Shown here: positions 24,511 through 32,772 of the stretch, piece by piece | Layout: each line of letters opens with the position of its first letter | Numbering within the stretch: position 1 is the first letter of the stretch | Assembly (NCBI GenBank): GCA_026129685.1 | Contig: JAHCHO010000002.1 | Coordinates: 372,001-436,000, forward strand | Source: Fimbriimonadaceae bacterium | Lineage (GTDB): Bacteria; Armatimonadota; Fimbriimonadia; Fimbriimonadales; Fimbriimonadaceae | Length of the DNA: 64,000 nucleotides | Direction: 5' to 3' | Program-made: the position numbers and the translations under genes | Notes under the pieces: generated by a model | The model's input: the letters and a program-made list of their open reading frames with translations, nothing else | Databases searched by the model: none | What the model was told of the DNA's origin: nothing

Positions 24511-27096
24511 ATGGGCAAACGCCTGATCGTCGTCGACGGGTACAGCCTCCTCTATCGGGCGTTTTTCGCCACGCGGTACCTCAGCACGAGCGACGGGCGG
24601 CCGACCAACGCGCTCTTCGGCTTCTGCAACATGCTGTTCATCCTGTTCGAGCGGGAGAAGCCGGACGCGGTGGTCGTCGCCCTCGACGCGCCCGGCAAGA
24701 CCTTTCGGCACCACGCCTTTGCCGAGTACAAAGCCACCCGGTCGGAAACGGCCCCCGAACTCAGGGTCCAACTCGGGGACGCCCGCCAGCTGATCGCAGA
24801 ACTCGGCATCCCCTCGATCGAGGTGACGGGATTCGAAGCGGACGACGTCTGCGGCACGATCAGCCGGATGGCGGAGGAGGAGGGGTACGAGGCGCTGATC
24901 GTGACCGGCGACAACGACGCGATGCAACTCGTGGACAGCAACGTGCGGGTTGTCACGCCGAAGATCGGGGTGACCGACGTGCAGGTGAGCGGCGTGGACG
25001 ACGTGATCGCGCGCTATGGCGTGCCGCCGACCGCCCTCCCGGACTGGAAGGCGATCGTCGGCGACAAGAGCGACAACATTCCCGGCGTGCCCGGCATCGG
25101 CGAGAAGGGGGCCACCGAGTTGATCACGACCTTCGGATCGATCGAGGAGCTGCTGCAGCGTTACGACGAGGTGCCGCCCAAGTACCAGAAGAAGCTCGAT
25201 CCGGTGAAGGACGAGGTGCTCGACTACAAGTTTCTCGCCACGATCAAGCGGGACGTCGAGATCGACTACGACTTCGACCCTTTCCAACTCACGCCCGAGC
25301 AGTTCGACGCCGCGCGGGACATGCTCGAGGGCTTCGAGTTCCGCAGTCTCGCGAAGCGCATCTACAAGGTGCTCGGTCCCTACGTGACGGGGGAGCAGAA
25401 CGCGCCCGCCGAGGTGACGACGGAGCGCCTCGACGTGACGTTGGCGGACGCCCGCAGTTACGCCGACCTGAGCGAGTTCGTCGGCGGTCGTCCCTACGGG
25501 CTGTTTTTCGAGCAGACGAGCGACCAACTCGGGTTCTTCGACGAGCCGACCTTCGCCGCCTACGTCGCCGTGGGGCAGGACGTTCGTCGCTGTCGCCAGG
25601 AGGACGCCGAGCGGCTGTTTCGCGAACGCACCGGCCAAGCGATCGTTCACGACGCGAAGCCGCTGTACGGTCGTTGCGGCGAGGGATTGCTCGAAGCCCC
25701 GGGATTCGACACGATGCTGGCGGGTTTCGTCCTCCAATCCGGGCGAACGCAATACGCGCTGCGCGATCTGATCCAGGGCTACACCGACCTCGGGGCGCCG
25801 ACGCGCGCAGAGGAGATCGCCGCCTCCCTCGCGTTTCTAGAACCCGCGATGAGCGACCGGTTGCGCAAAGAGGACCAGGATCGGGTCTTGCGCGAGATCG
25901 AACTGCCGTTGGTTCCGATCCTCGCGGAGATGGAGGGGTTCGGAATCAAGGTCGCGCCCGAAGTGCTGCAGGATTTCTCCAAGTCGCTGGAAGGGGAGAT
26001 CGCGCGCCTGACCGTGCGGATCCACGAACTCGCGGGCCAGGAGTTCAACATCGGGTCGCCCAAGCAACTCGGCGAGATTCTCTTCGAGAAGATGGGCATT
26101 TCCGGGTTCAAGAAGACCAAGACGGGCTATGGGACGGGGGCGGAGGTCTTGCAGATTCTTGCGCCGACCCACGAGATCGCCACCGAGATTCTCAACTGGC
26201 GCGAGCTGACCAAGCTCAAATCCACCTATGCGGACGCCCTCCCCAAGCTGATCGCCACCGATGGTCGCCTTCACACGACGTACGCCCAGACCGGGGCGGC
26301 GACGGGCCGGCTCGCCTCGTCGAACCCGAATCTGCAGAATATTCCGATTCGGACGGAACTCGGGCGCACCATCCGGTCCGCGTTCGTCGCCGACCCCGGT
26401 TTCCGGCTGGCGTCGTTCGACTACTCGCAGATCGAACTCCGGCTCCTGGCGCACCTTTGCCGCGACGAAAAGTTGGTGGACGCGTTCGAGCGGCGCATCG
26501 ACGTCCATACCGTCACCGCGTCCCTAACCTTCCAGGTTCCGGAGGAGCAGGTGACGAAGGAGCAACGGCGCTACGCGAAGATGCTGAACTACGCCGTGCT
26601 GTACGGGGTGACGGACTTCGGGCTGGCGAACCAACTTGGCGGCGGGTTCTCGGTGCGCGAGGCCAAGGCCCTCATCGAGCAGTACTACGAGCGCTTCCCG
26701 GCGGTGAAGGAGTTCACGGAGGGGGTGGTCAAGGAGGCGCGCGCAAAGGGTTTCACGGTGACCCTCTGCGGTCGCCGACGCTACTTCCCCGACATCCACG
26801 CCGCCAACCGGACGGAGCGGCAGTACGCGGAGCGGCAGGCGATCAACGCGCCGATCCAGGGCGCGGCGGCGGACATGATCAAGCTGGCGATGCTGCGCGT
26901 GCGGCGGGAGTTGGGCGCGTCGGCGACGAGAATGCTGCTGCAGGTCCACGACGAACTGCTGTTCGAGCTTCGGGAGGGCGACGAGGCGCTGATCGAGCCG
27001 ATCCGCCGGGAGATGGAGGCCGCCCTTCCCCTCAGCGTGCCGGTCGAGGTGGACGCGAAGATCGGGGCGAACTGGAACGCGATGTCAGCGGTGTAG
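24511..27096 (+). CDS. polA: DNA polymerase I
   Basis: An 861-residue replication/repair polymerase. The N-terminal 5' nuclease domain (about 1-290) shows LIVVDGYSLLYRAFF, VVVALDAPGKTFRH, EADDVCGTI and GVPGIGEKGA. The middle domain lacks the DxE motif of the 3'-5' proofreading exonuclease, as in Taq and Bacillus enzymes. The polymerase domain has motif A (FDYSQIELRLLAH), the O-helix RRYAKMLNYAVLYG, and motif C (LLQVHDELLFE). Tyr694 occupies the position of Phe667 in Taq, see findings. A TAACGT box ends 9 bases before the ATG. Confidence 0.96.
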   Translation: MGKRLIVVDGYSLLYRAFFATRYLSTSDGRPTNALFGFCNMLFILFEREKPDAVVVALDAPGKTFRHHAFAEYKATRSETAPELRVQLGDARQLIAELGIPSIEVTGFEADDVCGTISRMAEEEGYEALIVTGDNDAMQLVDSNVRVVTPKIGVTDVQVSGVDDVIARYGVPPTALPDWKAIVGDKSDNIPGVPGIGEKGATELITTFGSIEELLQRYDEVPPKYQKKLDPVKDEVLDYKFLATIKRDVEIDYDFDPFQLTPEQFDAARDMLEGFEFRSLAKRIYKVLGPYVTGEQNAPAEVTTERLDVTLADARSYADLSEFVGGRPYGLFFEQTSDQLGFFDEPTFAAYVAVGQDVRRCRQEDAERLFRERTGQAIVHDAKPLYGRCGEGLLEAPGFDTMLAGFVLQSGRTQYALRDLIQGYTDLGAPTRAEEIAASLAFLEPAMSDRLRKEDQDRVLREIELPLVPILAEMEGFGIKVAPEVLQDFSKSLEGEIARLTVRIHELAGQEFNIGSPKQLGEILFEKMGISGFKKTKTGYGTGAEVLQILAPTHEIATEILNWRELTKLKSTYADALPKLIATDGRLHTTYAQTGAATGRLASSNPNLQNIPIRTELGRTIRSAFVADPGFRLASFDYSQIELRLLAHLCRDEKLVDAFERRIDVHTVTASLTFQVPEEQVTKEQRRYAKMLNYAVLYGVTDFGLANQLGGGFSVREAKALIEQYYERFPAVKEFTEGVVKEARAKGFTVTLCGRRRYFPDIHAANRTERQYAERQAINAPIQGAAADMIKLAMLRVRRELGASATRMLLQVHDELLFELREGDEALIEPIRREMEAALPLSVPVEVDAKIGANWNAMSAV

Positions 27097-27135
27097 ACTT
27101 CTATCGGAAGGACGGTAACGGTCGCGGAAGACGAG

Positions 27136-27444
27136 GTGTTGCGAGCAATCGTGGATGGTCTGCGCACCGCGTTCGACGTGCGCTCGGTGGTCTTGTTCGG
27201 GTCCCGAGCAAGGGGCGAGGCGTCACCCGACAGCGACTACGATGTTTTGGCCGAGGTGGACAGCCGTACCGAGTTTTGGGAGCGTCAGCGAGAGGCTCAA
27301 GCCCTGTTCCGTCGCCGCAGTTGGAGCATGGACCTGATCGTTATGACCTCAGAGGAGGTGGGACGGAACCGGGCGATCCCGGGCTCGGCGATCTACTGGG
27401 CCCTGCGAGACGGGGTAACGGTCTATGAGCGCGATGCAGCGTGA
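27136..27444 (+). CDS. MNT-type nucleotidyltransferase (antitoxin-like)
   Basis: A 102-residue minimal nucleotidyltransferase with the motif LFGSRARGEASPDSDYDVL (GSx10DxD) and a third acidic residue in SMDLIVM. In MNT/HEPN toxin-antitoxin systems this protein adenylylates and silences the HEPN RNase. The start is GTG 27136, with a weak GGAAG upstream. Its end overlaps the HEPN gene by 20 bases, as usual for the pair. Confidence 0.88.
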   Translation: MLRAIVDGLRTAFDVRSVVLFGSRARGEASPDSDYDVLAEVDSRTEFWERQREAQALFRRRSWSMDLIVMTSEEVGRNRAIPGSAIYWALRDGVTVYERDAA

Positions 27445-27703
27445 ATGGGCGGTCGGCTGGATGGACAAGTCTCGCTCGGACCTACGGGCGATAGACGCTT
27501 TGCTAGGCGTTAAACCGCCGATTTTGGACTTGGCCCGTTACCGTGCGACACAGGCGGCCGAGAAAGCACCTAAAGGGCTGATTGTCGCGAATGGTCAACC
27601 GCCGCACAAGACTCACGACCTTCTGAGGCCAGCCGACCTGGTTCCGGTCGTGGCTCCGGAAGCGGTCCTTCGATGGTGCGAGGAGATTCTGCCCTACTCC
27701 TAG
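27425..27703 (+). CDS. HEPN-domain protein, cut short by an in-frame amber codon
   Basis: The visible 92 residues match the HEPN helix bundle: WAVGWMDKSRSDLRAIDALL, then YRATQAAEKAPKGLIVANG and KTHDL. The reading frame stops at TAG (27701-27703) right after ILPYS, at the point where family members continue into the last helix. The same frame past the stop encodes a good continuation (27704-27814). The usual EKALKAL helix reads EKAPKGL here, with a proline inside it, another sign of decay. Either the gene is a young pseudogene, or the amber is read through, or the sequence has an error. Confidence 0.65.
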   Translation: MSAMQREWAVGWMDKSRSDLRAIDALLGVKPPILDLARYRATQAAEKAPKGLIVANGQPPHKTHDLLRPADLVPVVAPEAVLRWCEEILPYS

Positions 27704-27814
27704 TCCACGCGGCAGCCGACCGATGCGGAAGTTACCGAGGCGCAAGCGATCCGGGCGCGCGAAGCCGCGATCGGCATCGTCCGGTGGGTTGAGAAACAAC
27801 TCAATGCGCTTTAG
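27704..27814 (+). pseudogene. Detached C-terminal part of the HEPN gene
   Basis: In frame after the amber codon, 36 codons encode STRQPTDAEVTEAQAIRARE and then AAIGIVRWVEKQLNAL before a TAG at 27812-27814. The pattern (acidic turn, then a helix ending WVEKQL) is that of the last HEPN helix. This natural stop overlaps the TAA stop of the convergent UroD-like gene. Confidence 0.6.
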
Positions 27815-28911
27815 CCCCGAACCCCCCGTTCCGCGCAGAGGTCGAGGTAGCGTTCGATCGCGGGAGGGGGGATGTCCCAAGGGATGTGGTTGCCGATGCA
27901 GAGGAAGTAGCCGCCGGTCATCCGCGCCGTCTCCAGCATCCGCTCGACCATCGCCTCGATTTCGGCCGGGTCGTTGCGGGTGAGGACGCGGTTGTCGCCT
28001 TCGCCGGCGAGCACGCAGTCCGGGTGGCGGCGGGCGAGGGCGCGGAAGTCGGTGTAGGGCTCGGTCACGATGCCGGAGGCGCCACAGGCGAACACGTCGT
28101 CGGCGAAGGCGTCCATGTTTCCGTCCGACATGAACACCACGCGCTTGCCCGCCGCCCGGAGGATGGACCAGAACTCCTCGTAGCGCGGGAACACGAGTCG
28201 GCGCATCCAGGCGGGCGACAGGAAGGGGCCGCGAGTGCCGACGATGTCGTCGTGACAGATCACGACGTGGACGGGCAGACGGGCCATCGCACGGAACGTC
28301 CGGCGGCTGAGTTCGGCGAACTCGGAGAGAACCCGCTCGAACTCCGGCTCCACGGAGGCTTCGAGGAACCGCTCCCAGCCGAAGGTGAGGAGGGGCCACA
28401 TGAAGAGGGTGTTGTAGAAGCCGATCGTGACGTCGCCGTCCTCCGGGGGGAGGTCGCCCCATTCGGCGGGGTAGCGCGCCCGGAACTCGCGGTAGAGGGT
28501 GTCCTCGTCGACGTAGTTCCGCGACTCCACGACCGGGATGTCGGTGAAGTCGGGACGCTCGAGGGGCGAGAAGCGGAGCACCTCCTCGACCGTCGAGAAT
28601 CGGCGGCCCCAGCCCCATTCCCAGCTTTCGCCGGCGCCCCAGCGGACCGCCTCGCTCGACTCGCGGGTGAGCTCGGCGGTGGCTTTGGGCCGGGGCAGGG
28701 GGTCGTCGGATTCGGGGACGGGGAGGCGCAGTTGGGGGTAGCGCTCGGCCAGGCGCAGGCGGCACCGGCGGGGGTGTTCGTAGTAGTCCACCCCCGAAAG
28801 GTAGGTTTCGGCGTCGGGGCAGGACCAATGCTCGTAGTGCGGGATGCGGCGGGGGGCTTGACCCCGGAAGGCCCGAAGGGTGTCCATCGGCGGATCGAAA
28901 GGAACGTCCAT
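27811..28911 (-). CDS. Uroporphyrinogen decarboxylase-family protein, second copy
   Basis: A 366-residue TIM-barrel protein of the UroD superfamily, distinct from the copy at 3.5 kb. Seen: DTLRAFRGQAPRRIPHYEHW at the N-terminus, HVVICHDDIVGTRGPFLSP in the centre, where such proteins bind their substrate, and FMSDGNMDAFADD near the end. The Cys/His metal motif of the methyltransferase branch is not clear here. Possible starts are ATG 28911 and ATG 28887. No haem genes are nearby; function unknown, perhaps in degradation of a methylated or carboxylated compound. Confidence 0.75.
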   Translation of the reverse strand: MDVPFDPPMDTLRAFRGQAPRRIPHYEHWSCPDAETYLSGVDYYEHPRRCRLRLAERYPQLRLPVPESDDPLPRPKATAELTRESSEAVRWGAGESWEWGWGRRFSTVEEVLRFSPLERPDFTDIPVVESRNYVDEDTLYREFRARYPAEWGDLPPEDGDVTIGFYNTLFMWPLLTFGWERFLEASVEPEFERVLSEFAELSRRTFRAMARLPVHVVICHDDIVGTRGPFLSPAWMRRLVFPRYEEFWSILRAAGKRVVFMSDGNMDAFADDVFACGASGIVTEPYTDFRALARRHPDCVLAGEGDNRVLTRNDPAEIEAMVERMLETARMTGGYFLCIGNHIPWDIPPPAIERYLDLCAERGVRG

Positions 28912-29111
28912 GCCAGCGACCTCGACGCCTCAGGTTGGCCGTTCTCACCCCCGGGTCAGACCGTCGGCGCACCAAAGACCCAGTGTGGTCTGGAGTCGGC
29001 GCGGTTCGCCGCCGACAATGGAAGTAGTCAGAACGAGTTTGCCCTGTTGTCGGCTCCCGCACGCGGGGGCCTTTCTTTTGGGCCACCAATCGGGCGTATT
29101 CTCACGCGACC

Positions 29112-30134
29112 TTGTCCGCCCCCCGCCGATTCCCGGACCGTCGCTTTGGACTCGTGCCCGTCGCCGAGAGCGGGGCGGAGTTCGACGACTTCGGGCCGTA
29201 CGCCCCGGCGATGGGGGACGACGGCACGGTGGCCTTCACGGCCCGCACGCGTGAGGGTCGGGACGACGTGTTTCTCGCCACCGAATCCGGGGTCCGAGCC
29301 GCCAACGCCCTCAACGGACCCGGCCACACGATCGTCAGCCATCCCGACCTCAATGCGCGCGGCGGACTGTGCGCGTACGTCGAACTCGCTTCGGGGGAGC
29401 GGGCGCTCTTGCTGGCGAACGGGAAGCGGGTCGCGCACTTCGCCGACCGAGCGTCGGGCTTCCATACGGTCGGCCCGCTCGGCCCAACCCTGCACGACGG
29501 AGGCACGGTGGCGTTCCGCGCGGAACGGGAGTCGGGGCGCGCCGGAATCTACCTGGCCGATCCCGTGGGCGTCCGCGTCGTCGCCGAGGCGGGCGACCGT
29601 TTCGTCGGCTTCGATGGTCTGCCCGTTGGGTCGCCCAATGGCTCGGTGGTCTACCGGGCCAACCGACGCGACGGGGGCGAAGGCGTCTACCGATGGACCC
29701 CACAGGGAACCATGACGGTCGTCGAAACGGGGGATCGCTTCGCCGCCCTTGGCCGATTCCCGAGTGCGAACGAGGCGGGCGAGGTGGCCTTCGCGGCGAC
29801 CGACCACGCGGGCATCGGCGGCGTGTACGTCGCCACGCCGGACGGCATCGAGACGGTGGCGGAGGGCGGCGCGTTCGGAACCTACCGGGGCGCGCTGATC
29901 GGCGAGGACGGGGCGGTCGTGTTCTTCGCGACGCCCGTCGGCGGATCGCTCGGCGCCTTCAGCGGGCCCGATCCAGAGTCGCACCGCGTCCTCGAGATCG
30001 GCCGCCCCCTGGTCGGCGCGGGGGTCGCGGACTTCGCCCTCAACGCGGTTTCGTTGAACTGTCACGGACAGATCGTGGTCCGGATTCGGCTCGACGACGG
30101 ACGGCAGCTCATCGCCGTCGCCGAGCCCAACTAG
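29112..30134 (+). CDS. Beta-repeat protein of unknown function (DUF7453-like)
   Basis: A 340-residue protein made of repeated units of about 50 residues with the pattern D-G-T-V-A-F-x-A followed by G-[IV]-Y and a V-V-E-x-G-D-R-F turn (for example GVRVVAEAGDRFVGF and TMTVVETGDRFAALG). It looks like a beta-propeller or related all-beta fold, similar to domains found in PEP-CTERM proteins. Unlike those, no signal peptide is visible when started at TTG 29112. A TATTCT box ends 9 bases before that TTG and supports it. No ATG exists near the start. Confidence 0.7.
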   Translation: MSAPRRFPDRRFGLVPVAESGAEFDDFGPYAPAMGDDGTVAFTARTREGRDDVFLATESGVRAANALNGPGHTIVSHPDLNARGGLCAYVELASGERALLLANGKRVAHFADRASGFHTVGPLGPTLHDGGTVAFRAERESGRAGIYLADPVGVRVVAEAGDRFVGFDGLPVGSPNGSVVYRANRRDGGEGVYRWTPQGTMTVVETGDRFAALGRFPSANEAGEVAFAATDHAGIGGVYVATPDGIETVAEGGAFGTYRGALIGEDGAVVFFATPVGGSLGAFSGPDPESHRVLEIGRPLVGAGVADFALNAVSLNCHGQIVVRIRLDDGRQLIAVAEPN

Positions 30135-30152
30135 CGTTCGAGGCTCCGATGC

Positions 30153-31025
30153 CTACGGTGGCGTCACCAGACGACCGCCTACCACGCGCCTTCCGTCGCG
30201 GAAGACCGTCCCCTCGGGGAAGATGCCCCGCAACTCCTCCTCGATGAACTCGGCCTGCTTGGTGCCGGGAGCCGCCATGTGCCGGGCCTTCTCCAGCGCC
30301 TGCTTCGCTTCGGCGTAGCGACCCAGCGCTCGGAGGGCCTGACCCTTGAAAAACCACGCCTTCGTCAGCGTCGGGTCGAGTTCCGTCGCCGCCACGTAGT
30401 GCCGAAGCGCCTCCTCGTCCTTTACCCCGGACGACTGGACGCCGACGATGAGATGGGCCGCCGCGAGCTTCTCGTTTGCCGTTTCGGGAGCGGGCAGGTC
30501 GCCAAAGATGGGCTTGGCGAGCCCGATCCGCAGCACGTTGCCGAGGGCTTGGTCGGCCAGGTCGGCGCGACCGAGCTCGGTCGCCAACTCCATCGTGCGC
30601 CCGAGGATCTCCGGGCTTTCGGACAGGCTCGTCCAGGTCTTGGGAGGCGGGCTGAGGATCTCGGCGTAACGCGCGAGCGCCTCCGCCTTGCGGCCCTGCC
30701 TCTCGTACATCCGCGCCAGGTGCTGGCTTAGCCTTGAGCTGTAGCCGAATTCCTCAATGATCGCTATGTACCGGGCTTCGGCTTGTTCCCAGTCGCCGGC
30801 CAAGAACCGAACGTTCGCTTCTCTAACACGCTCGTTATAGCGCCGATTTCGCTCGTAGGTGCCGGGAGAGATGATGTGAGAGCCACCGCGCGGGGTCACG
30901 AAGAGAGGGAACAACACGAGGAAGGCCCCCGTCAAGAGCAGGACGACCAGCGCCGCCCATCCCACGCGGCGGACGACGAGAGGCGCCCGCTTGCGCCTTA
31001 GTTGTTGAAGTGAACGTTCGTCCAT
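30153..31025 (-). CDS. Membrane-anchored TPR protein
   Basis: A 290-residue protein with a basic N-terminus and one membrane helix (GWAALVVLLLTGAFLVLFPLFV, about residues 22-43). Tetratricopeptide-like helices follow (FLAGDWEQAEARYIAIIEEF, EALRHYVAATELDPTLTKAW, ALRALGRYAEAKQALEKA). The repeats face outside if the N-terminus is inside. The start ATG 31025 overlaps the end of the upstream secreted-protein gene by 28 bases, so the two are likely co-expressed. No enzymatic domain is seen. Confidence 0.8.
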   Translation of the reverse strand: MDERSLQQLRRKRAPLVVRRVGWAALVVLLLTGAFLVLFPLFVTPRGGSHIISPGTYERNRRYNERVREANVRFLAGDWEQAEARYIAIIEEFGYSSRLSQHLARMYERQGRKAEALARYAEILSPPPKTWTSLSESPEILGRTMELATELGRADLADQALGNVLRIGLAKPIFGDLPAPETANEKLAAAHLIVGVQSSGVKDEEALRHYVAATELDPTLTKAWFFKGQALRALGRYAEAKQALEKARHMAAPGTKQAEFIEEELRGIFPEGTVFRDGRRVVGGRLVTPP

Positions 31026-32551
31026 TGGAGACTCCACGAAGGCGTTTTGACCGAGCTCGTTTGCGCGATCGAGTTGACGGAGAAGGTGACTACGTTGGAC
31101 AGATTCCGGCTGCCTTCGGCCGACCAGTTCCAACCGGCCACGTGGAGGGGCACGATCTCGGTGCCCACCCCGTTCGAGGGGGGCTCGTAGATCAGGAACA
31201 TGTCGAGATCGTCGTTGACCCCGAAAGTGGCGGTGCCCATAATCAGCTCCCACTCCGGGCAGTCGGTAGTATCTCCCTTTGTGCCCTGGCTCAGCTCGGT
31301 GTCGTCGGCGGGCCACCAGCTCGGAGTGCCCCCTAAGGTCGCGTACGGCCAGCAATTGTCGAGCGACTTAGGAGGGCAGTCCGCATGGAGGGGCACGCCC
31401 ACCCCGCTCCACTGGGTTCTATCCATCGTGAGCAATTGGGCGAAACTGAACCACCCTAGGCCCTGATGGTCGAACTTCTCGCCGCTCCTTACCCAGGCTT
31501 CGCAGTAGAAGCCGGCGTTGCCGGTGGGGCTGCCCGTCGTCCAGATCGTGTAGCGGCTCTGATCGTACTCGGTGTGGCCGAAGGACAGCTGATAGGCGTA
31601 GTGCATGACCCAGATCGCCAGATTCCGCCGCGCGGTGACCGTTCCGATCGCCTGGCCGTTGTAGGTCGCCGTCGCCGACACTTCTACGTACGCGGGAAAG
31701 TCGCGGAAGTCCTCGTCCCAGACCAGGCCGATCGAGGGTTCGGCGAGTTGCGCGGGGGTCGGCATTGCCCTTTCGCGCGATTCGGCATACGGGTCTCCCA
31801 TCGGATTGGTGCCGGAGGCCCCGTAGACGATCTCGCGGAAGTAGCTTCCGTCCGCAACCCAATCGTGGTTCGACAGCGCGACCGGGCCCGCCGACAGGCT
31901 GAAGGTGAGGCGCTGACCGATGAGCGCGTTAGCGCGACCCTCGTCCCATACAGCGCCGCCGACCCCGATGGCCACGACGTAGACGTTGATGGAGTACCCC
32001 AGGCTCAACCCGAACGGCCCGTTCGACGAGCTCGCCGAGCCGGACGGGTTGCGCGTGACGGTAAAGCTAGAGGCGCCGGATCGGACCCACGCGTAGGTGC
32101 CCGTGCTCGTTCTGTTCGAAGCCGTCCCGGTCTGGATGTACGAGCCGTTGGGAGGCGGTACCGGTATCCAGGTAAGGATCGGGGTGTCTCCGCCCGTCGC
32201 GGCATGTCCCAGACCGTTCGCGGCCGCCGTGGACGGGGAGCCGGGGTAGGCGTTCGCGAACGCCGTCACCGTGCCGTTCTCGACGATCACGACGGACTCC
32301 GGCGGCAGGTCGAGCTCGCCATCGGGCTCCCAGGTGAAGGTGGTCGAGACGCTACCGGAGATGGAAGCGTTTCCGTTCTGTCCGCCCACCGACACGGAAC
32401 ACGCGCCGTTCCCACAGGTAGGACTCGGTGGCGTCCCTGGCGATAGGCTCACGGTCGGAGCGGTCGTGACCGACACGCTGTAGTGGCCGGCAACCGCCGA
32501 CGGGGGCACCGTACAGAGCCATAGAACGGCAAAGAAGAACCTTTTCCTCAT
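30998..32551 (-). CDS. Large secreted protein of unknown function
   Basis: A 517-residue protein with signal peptide MRKRFFFAVLWLCTVPPSAVAG. The mature part is rich in Ser, Thr, Gly and Pro and is probably all-beta. It has several cysteines (including CGNGAC near residue 46 and a C-E-A-W / D-C-P-P-K cluster in the second half) that could form disulfides. It ends with SWSLQWTNVHFNN and has no anchor or sorting motif. The upstream 220 bases include an AT-rich patch (32576-32596). No family recognised. Confidence 0.75.
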   Translation of the reverse strand: MRKRFFFAVLWLCTVPPSAVAGHYSVSVTTAPTVSLSPGTPPSPTCGNGACSVSVGGQNGNASISGSVSTTFTWEPDGELDLPPESVVIVENGTVTAFANAYPGSPSTAAANGLGHAATGGDTPILTWIPVPPPNGSYIQTGTASNRTSTGTYAWVRSGASSFTVTRNPSGSASSSNGPFGLSLGYSINVYVVAIGVGGAVWDEGRANALIGQRLTFSLSAGPVALSNHDWVADGSYFREIVYGASGTNPMGDPYAESRERAMPTPAQLAEPSIGLVWDEDFRDFPAYVEVSATATYNGQAIGTVTARRNLAIWVMHYAYQLSFGHTEYDQSRYTIWTTGSPTGNAGFYCEAWVRSGEKFDHQGLGWFSFAQLLTMDRTQWSGVGVPLHADCPPKSLDNCWPYATLGGTPSWWPADDTELSQGTKGDTTDCPEWELIMGTATFGVNDDLDMFLIYEPPSNGVGTEIVPLHVAGWNWSAEGSRNLSNVVTFSVNSIAQTSSVKTPSWSLQWTNVHFNN

Positions 32552-32759
32552 TGGGCTTCCCTATCACAGAACTCTACCACGATAATTCATGCATTAAGGC
32601 GGCCCTCTAGGGAATACCTTTTGACGACGAGCCATGGGTCTTGGGACATGCGGCGGGCGGAGCGGTGGCTTTCCTGGGCCACGAAGGTCGCGACCGGCGA
32701 TTTGCGGAGGCCGGGGATATGGAGCCGCCGCCAAGCGCAAGCAGAAGGGGTCGCTTTGG

Positions 32760-32765
32760 TAGACT
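32760..32765 (+). promoter_or_regulatory. -10 box TAGACT of mfd
   Basis: TAGACT ends 7 bases before the ATG at 32773. This supports that start over the in-frame upstream extension to 32641, which would span the promoter. Confidence 0.5.
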
Positions 32766-32772
32766 CGCGACG

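Noticed and set aside
24366-27428. 1020-codon open frame overlapping polA
   Set aside because: It is the +2 shadow of polA, composed mostly of Arg, Gly and Ala. The polA frame has all family motifs.
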